From Acidobacteriota bacterium (lineage in GTDB: Bacteria; Actinomycetota; Actinomycetes; Actinomycetales; Microbacteriaceae), in NCBI GenBank assembly GCA_019351995.1, contig JABBOD010000016.1:28555-62911 (forward strand): 34,357 nucleotides of DNA, written 5' to 3'. Of this stretch, positions 24,306 through 31,697 are shown one piece after another; within the stretch, counting starts at the first letter, position 1, and every line of letters starts with the position of its first letter. The notes beneath the pieces were generated by a model. The model searched no databases, had not been told where the DNA came from, and saw only the letters and a program-made list of their open reading frames with translations. A program made the translations under genes and the position numbers.

Positions 24306-25544
24306 ATGATCATCGACACCGCAGAGGTCATCGTCACGAGTCCCGACCGGAACTTCGTGACGCTCAGACTCACCACGGACGAAGGCCACGTCGGCCTCGG
24401 GGATGCCACCCTCAACGGCCGAGAACTCGCGGTCGTCGCGTACCTCCGAGAGCACGTCGTCCCGTTGCTGATCGGGATCGACGCGAGCCGCATCGAGGAC
24501 ACCTGGCAGTTCCTCTATCGGAGCGCGTACTGGCGCCGCGGGCCCGTCACCATGGCCGCGAGCGCGGCCGTCGACATGGCACTGTGGGACATCAAGGGCA
24601 AAGCAGCGGGCATGCCGGTCTATCAGCTGCTCGGCGGGGCCAGCCGCACGGGGCTGATGGCGTACGGCCACGCGTCCGGCAAGACCACCGACGAGCTGTT
24701 CGACTCGATCCGCGAGCACCTCGAGAAGGGGTATCGATCGATCCGCGTGCAGACCGGCATCCCGGGGTTGAAGGCGATCTACGGGATCGCGTCGCAGTCA
24801 GCGGATGCCGGTGGCGGCGAGGCCCGCTACGACCACGAGCCCGCGCGCCGCGGCGCGAAGCCGACGGAAGAGGACTGGGACACTCGGGCATATCTGAAGC
24901 ACCTTCCCGGTGTCTTCGAGGCCGTCCGCAGCGAGTTCGGCCCCGACCTCCCGCTCCTGCACGACGGCCACCATCGGATGACGCCGATCCAGGCCGCGAA
25001 GCTCGGCAAGAGCCTCGAGCCGTACGACCTCTTCTGGCTGGAGGACTGCACCCCGGCCGAGAACCAGGAGGCGCTGCGCCTCGTGCGACAGCACACCACC
25101 ACCCCGCTCGCGATCGGCGAGGTCTTCAACACGGTGTGGGACTTCAAAGACCTGATCCGCGAGCAGTTGATCGACTACGTGCGCGGTGCGGTCACGCACA
25201 TGGGCGGCATCACGCCGCTGAAGAAGACGCTCGAGTACGCGGCCCAGTACCAGATCAAGTCGGGGATGCACGGCCCCACCGACATCTCGCCGGTCGGCAT
25301 GGCCGCCGCCCTGCACCTGGGACTCGCCATTCACAACTTCGGCATCCAGGAGTACATGCCCCACGGCGACAGGACCAACCAGGTCTTCGAGCAGACCTTC
25401 ACCTGGGCCAACGGCCTGCTCCACCCGGGTGATGAGCCTGGTCTCGGCGTCAGTCTCAATGTCGACGAGGCGGGCAAGTACCCGTACGAGCAGGCTTACC
25501 TGCCCTTCAACCGCCTCGCCGATGGGACCGTGCACGACTGGTGA
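24306..25544 (+). CDS. D-mannonate dehydratase, enolase superfamily (ManD type)
   Basis: Predicted 412-residue dehydratase converting D-mannonate to 2-keto-3-deoxygluconate. It belongs to the enolase superfamily ManD/RspA group, not the unrelated UxuA family. Arg147 and Tyr159 match the catalytic pair. Metal ligands are Asp220 (LLHDGHHRM), Glu246 (WLEDCTP) and Glu272 (AIGEVF). His222, His322 in GMHGPTD and Glu349 in QEYMPHG complete the site. The loop between Tyr159 and Asp220 is about ten residues longer than in the Novosphingobium enzyme as I remember it. It lies five bases after uxuB and ends the operon. The later kinase and aldolase (kdgK, kdgA) are not in the window. Confidence 0.9.
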   Translation: MIIDTAEVIVTSPDRNFVTLRLTTDEGHVGLGDATLNGRELAVVAYLREHVVPLLIGIDASRIEDTWQFLYRSAYWRRGPVTMAASAAVDMALWDIKGKAAGMPVYQLLGGASRTGLMAYGHASGKTTDELFDSIREHLEKGYRSIRVQTGIPGLKAIYGIASQSADAGGGEARYDHEPARRGAKPTEEDWDTRAYLKHLPGVFEAVRSEFGPDLPLLHDGHHRMTPIQAAKLGKSLEPYDLFWLEDCTPAENQEALRLVRQHTTTPLAIGEVFNTVWDFKDLIREQLIDYVRGAVTHMGGITPLKKTLEYAAQYQIKSGMHGPTDISPVGMAAALHLGLAIHNFGIQEYMPHGDRTNQVFEQTFTWANGLLHPGDEPGLGVSLNVDEAGKYPYEQAYLPFNRLADGTVHDW

Positions 25545-25563
25545 CGGACACGCGCAGTGCTCG

Positions 25564-25782
25564 TCAGGTCACAACGGGACAGTGCAGCCGCGTCGGAGTT
25601 GACCAGTCCGCCGTGCGCTCGACGACGTGCGCCGACATCGCTTGCCCACACAGGGGGCACCGTGCCACCGCCGTGGCATCGGGCTGGCGCTCACCACGCG
25701 GGCCCGGCCCCAACGGGGGCGGCCCCAGATAGGGGAACAGTCGCGCGTTGACGCGATCCCACCAGCCTTTTCTCTCGCTCAC
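25564..25782 (-). CDS. Small CxxC protein of unknown function
   Basis: Predicted 72-residue soluble protein that I do not recognise by name. The N-terminus is basic and aromatic (MSERKGWWDRVNARLF). A Pro/Gly-rich stretch follows (residues 19-30). The C-terminal part has Cys42-x2-Cys45, His52, His67 and Cys68, a set that could bind zinc or react with thiols. The GTG start follows TACACT by about nine bases on the minus strand, so a leaderless message is likely. It is divergent from the OhrR-like regulator, and the 26-bp palindrome covers its promoter and first base. That strongly suggests peroxide- or thiol-responsive control. A plain unrelated neighbour is possible. Confidence 0.7.
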   Translation of the reverse strand: MSERKGWWDRVNARLFPYLGPPPLGPGPRGERQPDATAVARCPLCGQAMSAHVVERTADWSTPTRLHCPVVT

Positions 25783-25807
25783 AAATAGTAAGTGTACTAA
25801 CTATTTG
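25782..25807. promoter_or_regulatory. 26-bp near-perfect palindrome, likely OhrR/MarR operator
   Basis: The outer arms CAAATAGT and ACTATTTG are exact inverted repeats. Inner AGT/ACT triplets add more symmetry, so 11 of 13 base pairs match. It lies between the divergent CxxC gene and the MarR-family gene, overlapping the -10 and start of the first and the -35 region of the second. A/T-rich dyads of this size are typical of OhrR-like sites. Binding itself is inferred. Confidence 0.75.
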
Positions 25808-25824
25808 CTCGCTAGGCTGGAGAG

Positions 25825-26271
25825 ATGCCGTTACCGGATGCCGCGGATGACCCCCTCGCCCTCGAACGCCAGGTGTGCTTCGCCCTCGTGGCCACCGCGC
25901 GTCGCGTCGTGGGAATCTACGGGCCGATTCTCGAACCGCTCGGCCTGACCCATCCCCAATACCTTGTGATGCTCGCCCTGTGGGAGAACAGCCCACGGCG
26001 ACTGCGCGAACTGGCCGATGCCCTCTTCCTGGAACCCGCGACCCTGAGCCCCCTCCTGAAGCGGCTCGAGGCTGCCGGACTCCTGGAGCGGCGGCGCGAT
26101 CCAGACGACGAGCGCGCCCTCGCCGTCTCGCTGACAGAGGCGGGACGCGCGCTTCGGGCGAAGGCCCTCACCGTTCCGGCGCGCGTGATGGAGCGGCTCG
26201 GGGTCGGAGTCCACGAGCTCGAGAGCACCCGCGACGTCCTGAACGAGCTCCTCGCTGCCACATCCGTCTGA
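25825..26271 (+). CDS. ohrR: OhrR-like organic-peroxide-sensing MarR-family repressor
   Basis: Predicted 148-residue winged-helix dimer. The N-terminus LERQVCFALVATARRVVGIYGPIL contains Cys18 at the place of the peroxide-sensing Cys in OhrR (QLCFLLY in Bacillus). LGLTHPQYLVMLALWE, ELADALFLEPATLSPLLKRLEAAGLLERRRDPDDER and the closing LTEAGRAL follow the OhrR pattern closely. Oxidation of this Cys would release the operator. Only one such Cys is present, so it would be a one-Cys sensor relying on a small thiol. ATG 25825 lies seven bases after TAGGCT, another leaderless arrangement. No ohr peroxidase gene is adjacent; the divergent CxxC gene appears to be the partner. Confidence 0.88.
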   Translation: MPLPDAADDPLALERQVCFALVATARRVVGIYGPILEPLGLTHPQYLVMLALWENSPRRLRELADALFLEPATLSPLLKRLEAAGLLERRRDPDDERALAVSLTEAGRALRAKALTVPARVMERLGVGVHELESTRDVLNELLAATSV

Positions 26272-26286
26272 CCCGCTGCGCGTCCG

Positions 26287-27531
26287 TCAGCCGAACGTCG
26301 CCGCAGCCGGCCCGGCGATTCGATACAGCTGAGCGGCATGGGGGGCAACGACGGCAGAAAGAGTGCCCGATGTCATCGACACCGATCCCGACCAGAGGTC
26401 CTTGACCGAGTACTCGGCCGCCGCGGGGAGGCCGAGCTGCTCGGTGGTCGTCGAGATGGTCTCCGACACCGCCGTCGAGTTGAAGAGCACGACCGCACGA
26501 CCGCCGTCCGAGAGGGTCTTACTCAGCACCCACAGACCCGCACTGCCCGCGGGACGGCCGCCGTCCGCGATCGCGACGGCCTGCCGCCCGAGCGGGTCCT
26601 GGTCGATGGAGACGACCTCCGGATTCGCGTAGATCGCCGCGGAATCATGGCCGATGCTCCGCAGGTCCGTGCCGATGATGAGCGGCGCCGCCATGGCCGC
26701 CCAGAGCGTGAACTCGGTGCGCTCCTCGGTCGGCGTCATCCCGCCATTGCCGATTTCGAGCATGTCGGGGTCGTTCCACCCACCCGGACCCGCAAACGCG
26801 GAGAGCTGCACGTTCGCGCGGAAGTTGGCGAGCATGGACGCGTAGCTGTCGGCGATGTCGTGGGTGGTCCGCCAGGTCTGCGCCAGGGCGGGTGCCCAAG
26901 TCCACGGGTCGTGCACCCCCCACTCACAGATCGCGAACAGGATCGGCCTCCCGGTCGCGTCCAGCGCATCGCGCATCGCCGTGTACCGCGCAACGTACTG
27001 GCGGGTGCTCACGCTGGTTCCGTGGTTGCAGTTGTCGTACTTGAGATAGTCGACGCCCCACTCGGCGAAGGTGCGCGCGTCGAGCTGTTCGTGGCCGAGA
27101 CTCCCCGGGAAGCCGGCGCAGGTGCGGGTTCCGGCATCCTCATAGATCCCCAACTTGAGACCGCGCGCGTGAACGTAGCGGGCGACGTCGGCGATCCCGC
27201 GAGGGAACTTGACGGGATCGGGTACCAGCCTTCCCGTGCGTGCGTCACGGTGGCTGGCCATCCAGCAATCATCGATGACGACGTAGTCATAGCCGCGGGC
27301 CTTCAGCCCGAGTGACACCAGAGCGTCCGCCGACTGTTCGACGAGATCCGCACTGACGGCGCATCCGAATCGGTTCCAGCTGTTCCAGCCCATCGGAGGA
27401 GTGAGAGCCGCGACTCGGCTCGGATGATCGACGGGTGCGCGACCGACCGGGTGACCCACCACCACGGCCGCGACCGCGACCGCGAGAGCGAGCGTGAGCG
27501 CCGCTGCGAGAATCCACGGGCGTGGAGTCAC
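26287..27531 (-). CDS. Exported or anchored GH27 alpha-galactosidase-like glycosidase
   Basis: Predicted 414-residue glycoside hydrolase family 27 enzyme. Residues 7-25 form a signal peptide or membrane anchor. The catalytic barrel begins at TPPMGWNSWNRFGC; VVIDDCWM (84-91) binds the sugar. YLKYDNCN carries the nucleophile Asp166, and RTTHDIADSY the acid/base Asp225. GPGGWNDPDMLEIGNGGMT is another GH27 hallmark. The C-terminal beta domain (about 330-410) is present. The GTG start lies nine bases after the GH36 stop, so they share an operon. It would act outside the membrane on alpha-galactosides. GH27 also includes beta-L-arabinopyranosidases, so the specificity is not settled. Confidence 0.9.
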   Translation of the reverse strand: MTPRPWILAAALTLALAVAVAAVVVGHPVGRAPVDHPSRVAALTPPMGWNSWNRFGCAVSADLVEQSADALVSLGLKARGYDYVVIDDCWMASHRDARTGRLVPDPVKFPRGIADVARYVHARGLKLGIYEDAGTRTCAGFPGSLGHEQLDARTFAEWGVDYLKYDNCNHGTSVSTRQYVARYTAMRDALDATGRPILFAICEWGVHDPWTWAPALAQTWRTTHDIADSYASMLANFRANVQLSAFAGPGGWNDPDMLEIGNGGMTPTEERTEFTLWAAMAAPLIIGTDLRSIGHDSAAIYANPEVVSIDQDPLGRQAVAIADGGRPAGSAGLWVLSKTLSDGGRAVVLFNSTAVSETISTTTEQLGLPAAAEYSVKDLWSGSVSMTSGTLSAVVAPHAAQLYRIAGPAAATFG

Positions 27532-27540
27532 GATGCGCCG

Positions 27541-29673
27541 TCAGTCCCCGTCCACTGCGCCGCGCGGCGAGTCGGCAACCTCGATCACGTGCACCAGGAT
27601 GCCCTGCTCGGGAAGGAGGATCGGCATCGGCAAACCGGCCTCGCCCAGGAAGGCGCCGGAGCCGACCACCGAATCGACCGTCCACGGAATGATGTTGCGT
27701 TGCTCATACGGCATCGCGCCCGTCGGGAACACCACCGCGACGCGATACCGCGAGTGCGGGTCGAGCCCCGGCAGTGGGACGCGCCCCGGCAGCTCATCTC
27801 GCGCACTTCGCACGCAGACGAACGAGTACAGCGCTTCCCGCCGATCCCGGGAGACGACGCCCTGAAGCAGATAGGCGTCGTCGCTCAGATCTGCGTGCAC
27901 GGCGACCCCGGAGTGCAGCAGCGAACGGTGCTGCTTGTAAAGGGCGACCGCGGCCTGCAGTTCGGCCGACTGGGCATCGTCGAGCCCGCGAATATCCCAC
28001 TCGATCCCGAAGTGGCCGAAAATGGCGGTGATGGCTCGGAAGGAGAGGGAATGGGTCCGCCCGGTCGTGTGGGACTGGGTCGGGCCGACGTGCGTGCCGA
28101 CCAGCTCCGGCGGCAGGAGGGCTTGCGTCCACCGCTGGATGGTCTGACGCTCGAGTGCGTCGTTGCAGTCGGAGGTCCACACGCGATCGGTGCGTTCGAG
28201 GATCCCGAGATCGACACGAGCCCCGCCGGACGAGCAGCTCTCAATCTCGACCTGCGGATGCGCACGCTTCAGCGCATCGAACAGCCGGTAACTCGCCTCC
28301 ACCTGACGGTGGGAGGACGGGGTGCCGTCGTGACCCTCCTCGACCAGGTCCCTGTTCTGATCCCACTTGAGATACGAGATGCGGTGATTCGAGAGGAGTG
28401 CGTCGAGCTGGGAGAAGACGTGCTGCCAGGCATCCGGATTCACCAGATCGATCACCTGCTGGTGCCGCCATTCGACAGGGGTGCGGTGGCCGGGCCCGCT
28501 GATCCAGTCCGGGTGCTCACGGATGACGTCGGAATCCTCGTTGATCATCTCCGGTTCGACCCACAGCCCGAACTCCATGCCCTGATCGAGCACCTCGTGG
28601 ATGAGGGGATCGAGTCCGGCGGGCCAGACGTCGGCGTCGACCGTCCAGTCCCCGAGCCCCGCATGATCGGATCGGCGGTTCTTGAACCAGCCGTCATCGA
28701 GAACGAAGCGCTCGACCCCCAGACGCCCGGCCGCGCGCGCCAGCTCGCGGAGCACGTCGAGGTCGTGGTTGAAGTAGACCGCCTCCCAGGTGTTCAGGAC
28801 GACCGGGCGCGGGGTGCGCGGGTGAGTGGGGCGTTCGCGAATCCACTCGTGGAACGCCGCGGACAGTCCGTCGATCCCGTCCGTCGAATAGGCGGCGTAG
28901 AGCCACGGCGTCCGGTAGCTCGCCCCGGGGGCGAGTTCCAGCTCACCCGGCGAGAACAACTGCCCCGATCCGAGCATCGCAGGAGCGGCCGGGGTCTTCT
29001 CGACGAAGGTCGAGCGGTTGCCGCTGTAGCCGAAGTGCGTGGCCCAGACCTCTCCGCGGCGGTTCGAGAAGCCGCTCGTCCCCACCATGGTGAGCACGGA
29101 GCTGTCGTGGCCGGTTCGGCCGTGACGGTACTCCCGCAGCCAGGTGCCCTGGTTGAGCGGATGTCGCTGCGGATGCTGTTCGCGGCTCCACCGGCCCGTC
29201 AGGTCGAGCACCTCGGTCGCCGCGGGACCGACCGGCAGAACGACGTTCAACCCGTCGAGAACGTACCCGTCGCGGGAGTTGTTCGTCAGCTCGTGACGCA
29301 CCCGGAGCAATCCCCCTGAACTCATCGACATGGTCACCCGCAGTTCGAGTCCCTCATCGGCGGCCAGCAATCGGATCGTCGCCTCGCCCCCGTCCTGGGA
29401 GTAGTCCGCGGTGACGAATCGGGGAGAGAAGTCGGTGCCCCCGGGTCGGTGACCGATCAGAGCGGGCCGGCCCCGCCATCCGGTCGAGGCCTGGGGCACG
29501 AGTTCGGTGACCACCGGAGCGTCATACAGCGAATGCGGCACCGGGTTGACGACGCCCAGTGGGATTCCCGCGACATCGCCGAGGTCCCGTCCCCAGTGGA
29601 TCACGGCCGGCACGGTGCCGCTCATGTCGATGAGCAGCGCGCACCCCCCGCCGCGCAGGTAGACGGAGCTCAT
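27541..29673 (-). CDS. GH36 alpha-galactosidase
   Basis: Predicted 710-residue cytoplasmic retaining alpha-galactosidase. The N-terminal beta-supersandwich (about 1-290) is followed by the catalytic barrel from VVLNTWEAVYFNHD. FVLDDGWF (323-330) binds substrate, YLKWDQNRD holds the nucleophile Asp438, and ESCSSGGARVD (478-488) with TSDCNDALER holds the acid/base Asp502. Length is typical of GH36 (about 700-750). No signal peptide is seen, so imported raffinose- or melibiose-like sugars are the expected substrates. Its ATG overlaps the stop of the preceding 49-codon frame by four bases. It follows a CUT1 importer and precedes the exported GH27 enzyme in one operon. Confidence 0.94.
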   Translation of the reverse strand: MSSVYLRGGGCALLIDMSGTVPAVIHWGRDLGDVAGIPLGVVNPVPHSLYDAPVVTELVPQASTGWRGRPALIGHRPGGTDFSPRFVTADYSQDGGEATIRLLAADEGLELRVTMSMSSGGLLRVRHELTNNSRDGYVLDGLNVVLPVGPAATEVLDLTGRWSREQHPQRHPLNQGTWLREYRHGRTGHDSSVLTMVGTSGFSNRRGEVWATHFGYSGNRSTFVEKTPAAPAMLGSGQLFSPGELELAPGASYRTPWLYAAYSTDGIDGLSAAFHEWIRERPTHPRTPRPVVLNTWEAVYFNHDLDVLRELARAAGRLGVERFVLDDGWFKNRRSDHAGLGDWTVDADVWPAGLDPLIHEVLDQGMEFGLWVEPEMINEDSDVIREHPDWISGPGHRTPVEWRHQQVIDLVNPDAWQHVFSQLDALLSNHRISYLKWDQNRDLVEEGHDGTPSSHRQVEASYRLFDALKRAHPQVEIESCSSGGARVDLGILERTDRVWTSDCNDALERQTIQRWTQALLPPELVGTHVGPTQSHTTGRTHSLSFRAITAIFGHFGIEWDIRGLDDAQSAELQAAVALYKQHRSLLHSGVAVHADLSDDAYLLQGVVSRDRREALYSFVCVRSARDELPGRVPLPGLDPHSRYRVAVVFPTGAMPYEQRNIIPWTVDSVVGSGAFLGEAGLPMPILLPEQGILVHVIEVADSPRGAVDGD

Positions 29674-29819
29674 GAACGCACCGCGCGGAGGACGGCCACG
29701 TTGCCCGAGCGCCCGGCGAGGCGGTCTTCGATCTCCGAGCCGGTCAGGCGTTCGATTCCCCGCCTCTCGACGCCAACCTCGACCTGGTTGTGCCCGCGGC
29801 TGAGCCGTTCCATCGTCAT
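29670..29819 (-). pseudogene. 49-codon frame, possible C-terminal remnant of a beta-galactosidase-like glycosidase
   Basis: An open frame of 49 codons starts at the ATG at 29819, overlapping the permease stop (ATGA), or at the ATG at 29813. It ends in a TGA overlapping the GH36 start (ATGA). Third positions are about 85 percent G/C, as in real genes here. The peptide contains GHNQVEVGVERRGIERLTG followed by SEIEDRLAG and NVAVLRAV. I read this as similar to the last strands of GH42-type beta-galactosidases (N-H, then a LLTG turn, then a VAVLR-like end). It is therefore probably the 3' stub of a deleted glycosidase gene that still couples translation. A genuine small protein is the alternative. 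Confidence 0.5.
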
Positions 29820-30730
29820 CCCTTGGTCGCCCCGAGCGTCAGTCCGGACACGAACTGCTTCTGCAGCACCAGGTAGATGATCAGCGTGGGAATGACGGTG
29901 ATCATCGCCCCTGCCGCCAACAGATTGTAGTTCGACAGAAACACCCCTTGGAGGTTCTTGATCGCCGTCGTCACCGGGAGCCGATTGCCGCTTTGGATGA
30001 ACAGCAACGGCCAGAAGAAGTCGTTGTAGATCCAGATGAGTTCGAGAGTGCCGAGCGCGGCGAAGGCCGGGCGGGTCAGCGGCATGATGATGCCCCAGTA
30101 CTGCCGCCAGACGCCGGCCCCGTCCACGAACGCCGCCTCGGTGAGGTCCTGGGGCAGCGCCTTCATGTAGTTGGAGAGCACGAAGGTGCAGAAGCCAATC
30201 TGGAACGCGGTATCCACGGCGATGACTGCGGTGTACGTGTTGAGCAGGTTGCCCGAGTCGCTCACGCTGTACGGCAGGTTGAAATGCTTGAACATCTCAA
30301 ACAGCGGGGTCGCCAACACCTGCGGGGGAAGAAGATTCCCCGCGGTGAACATGATCAGCAGGGTGACGTTGAACTTCCAGGTGAATCGCGACACGGCGAA
30401 CGCCATCATCGAGGCGAAGAGGAGCGTGAGGATCACCGTCGGAATCGTGATGATCACCGAGTTCACGAAGTAGGTCGCGAATCCACCCTGGTTCCACGCC
30501 GTCACGAAGTTGTTGAAGTTGAAGGCGCCACCCAGGCTGAAATAGCCGTACTTGTCGGTGTCAGCTTTCGGTCGCAGCGCGGTGAAGAGCGCCCAGGCGA
30601 GCGGAATCAACCAGACGATGGACATCACGATGAGGAAGAGGTGCGTTCCGTAGCGGGGTCGAGGCGTCTTCCTCGGTCCTCCCGCGCCGCCAAATGCGCG
30701 CTTGGGCTTGAACGTCATCAGCGCCGACAT
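29816..30730 (-). CDS. Sugar ABC transporter permease, MalG type
   Basis: Predicted 304-residue inner-membrane permease of the CUT1 family with six membrane helices after a basic N-terminus (FKPKRAFGGAGGPRKTPRPR). The ATPase-docking EAA loop is LTEAAFVDGAGVWRQYWGIIMPLTRP. YLVLQKQFVSGLTLGATKG is the usual MalG-type C-terminus. Its ATG overlaps the MalF-type gene's TGA by one base, and its own stop overlaps the 49-codon frame. Together with the upstream permease and binding protein it forms the import channel, most likely for alpha-galactosides because GH36 and GH27 genes follow. Confidence 0.94.
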   Translation of the reverse strand: MSALMTFKPKRAFGGAGGPRKTPRPRYGTHLFLIVMSIVWLIPLAWALFTALRPKADTDKYGYFSLGGAFNFNNFVTAWNQGGFATYFVNSVIITIPTVILTLLFASMMAFAVSRFTWKFNVTLLIMFTAGNLLPPQVLATPLFEMFKHFNLPYSVSDSGNLLNTYTAVIAVDTAFQIGFCTFVLSNYMKALPQDLTEAAFVDGAGVWRQYWGIIMPLTRPAFAALGTLELIWIYNDFFWPLLFIQSGNRLPVTTAIKNLQGVFLSNYNLLAAGAMITVIPTLIIYLVLQKQFVSGLTLGATKG

Positions 30731-31686
30731 CAGCTCTCCTTCTTGAACGTGCGGCTCAGATAGATCACGATCGGAACGAGCGAGATCACCAGGAGGACGA
30801 CCGCCAGCGCAGAACCGACACCGATCACCTGTCCCTCGCCGACCAGGTTCTGGATGACGAGCGCACTGATCAGCTCGAGGCCATTCGTCCCTCGGTTGAT
30901 GATGTACACCACGTCGAACGCACGCAGCGACTCGATGATCGTGATGACCACGATGACGATGTTGATCGGGCGCATCACCGGAAAGACGACTCGGAAGAAG
31001 ATCTGCACCGCGTTGGCCCCGTCCAGGGATGCCGCCTCACGCAGCGAGGGGTCCACCCCCTTCAGGCCCGCCAGATACAGGATCATCACATAGCCCGAGT
31101 GCCGCCAGGTCGCCGCGATCAGGGCCGCCCAGATGTTGACGCTCGGGTTGCCGAACCAGTCAACGGCCCTCGGCGTTCCCGAGGTCCCGAGCAGGAAATT
31201 CAGCAAGCCGTTGTTCTGCGAGTAGAACAGCTGCCAGATGACCCCGATGAGCACGAGGGACAGCATCACCGGGGTGAAGAAGATGCTCTGGTAGATGCGC
31301 GACCCTCGGATGTTCTGGTCGAGCAGAATCGCCAACAGGAGGCCGATCGGCGTGGCGATCAGCGCCAGGAATGCCAGCCACAGCAGATTGTGCTGGAGGG
31401 CCGGCCAGAACGGCGGATAGATCTTGAAGATGAAGCTGTAGTTCGCCAGACCGGCGGGCCGGATGTCGGAGAAGGCCAGGCCATTCCAGCGGACGAACGA
31501 CAGCAGCACGGACAGCACGGTGGGGATCCACACCAGGACCAACTGGATCAGGGTGGGGATCGCCACCATCGCGCCGAGGATGACGCGATCGCGACCGGTG
31601 AGGAGGCTGAAACGCCGCCGGGGGCGCCGGGACGAGAGTCCCGACACCCCTGACGCCGCGTTGCGGGAGAGTGCTTCAGTAGACAC
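30730..31686 (-). CDS. Sugar ABC transporter permease, MalF type
   Basis: Predicted 318-residue CUT1 permease with six membrane helices. The EAA loop reads REAASLDGANAVQIFFRVVFPVMRP. The first helix GAMVAIPTLIQLVLVWIPTVLSVLLSF follows a basic cytoplasmic tail (SSRRPRRRF). The GTG start at 31686 was chosen because it falls 11 bases after the binding-protein stop, and the protein then has normal family length. The same frame is open much further upstream to 32514, but that stretch lies inside the binding-protein gene and is a shadow. No ATPase gene is found in this operon. Confidence 0.93.
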   Translation of the reverse strand: MSTEALSRNAASGVSGLSSRRPRRRFSLLTGRDRVILGAMVAIPTLIQLVLVWIPTVLSVLLSFVRWNGLAFSDIRPAGLANYSFIFKIYPPFWPALQHNLLWLAFLALIATPIGLLLAILLDQNIRGSRIYQSIFFTPVMLSLVLIGVIWQLFYSQNNGLLNFLLGTSGTPRAVDWFGNPSVNIWAALIAATWRHSGYVMILYLAGLKGVDPSLREAASLDGANAVQIFFRVVFPVMRPINIVIVVITIIESLRAFDVVYIINRGTNGLELISALVIQNLVGEGQVIGVGSALAVVLLVISLVPIVIYLSRTFKKES

Positions 31687-31697
31687 GAAGCGGCCGC

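Noticed and set aside
26268..26290. CTGAC/GTCAG inverted repeat between the OhrR and GH27 genes
   Set aside because: Five pairs with a loop of about 13 bases, formed partly by the two stop codons, and no T-tract; likely chance.
27424..29319. 631-codon plus-strand frame opposite the GH36 and GH27 genes
   Set aside because: Both minus-strand genes have complete catalytic motifs. The opposing frame shows only Arg/Asp/Val/Gly-rich sequence without domains.
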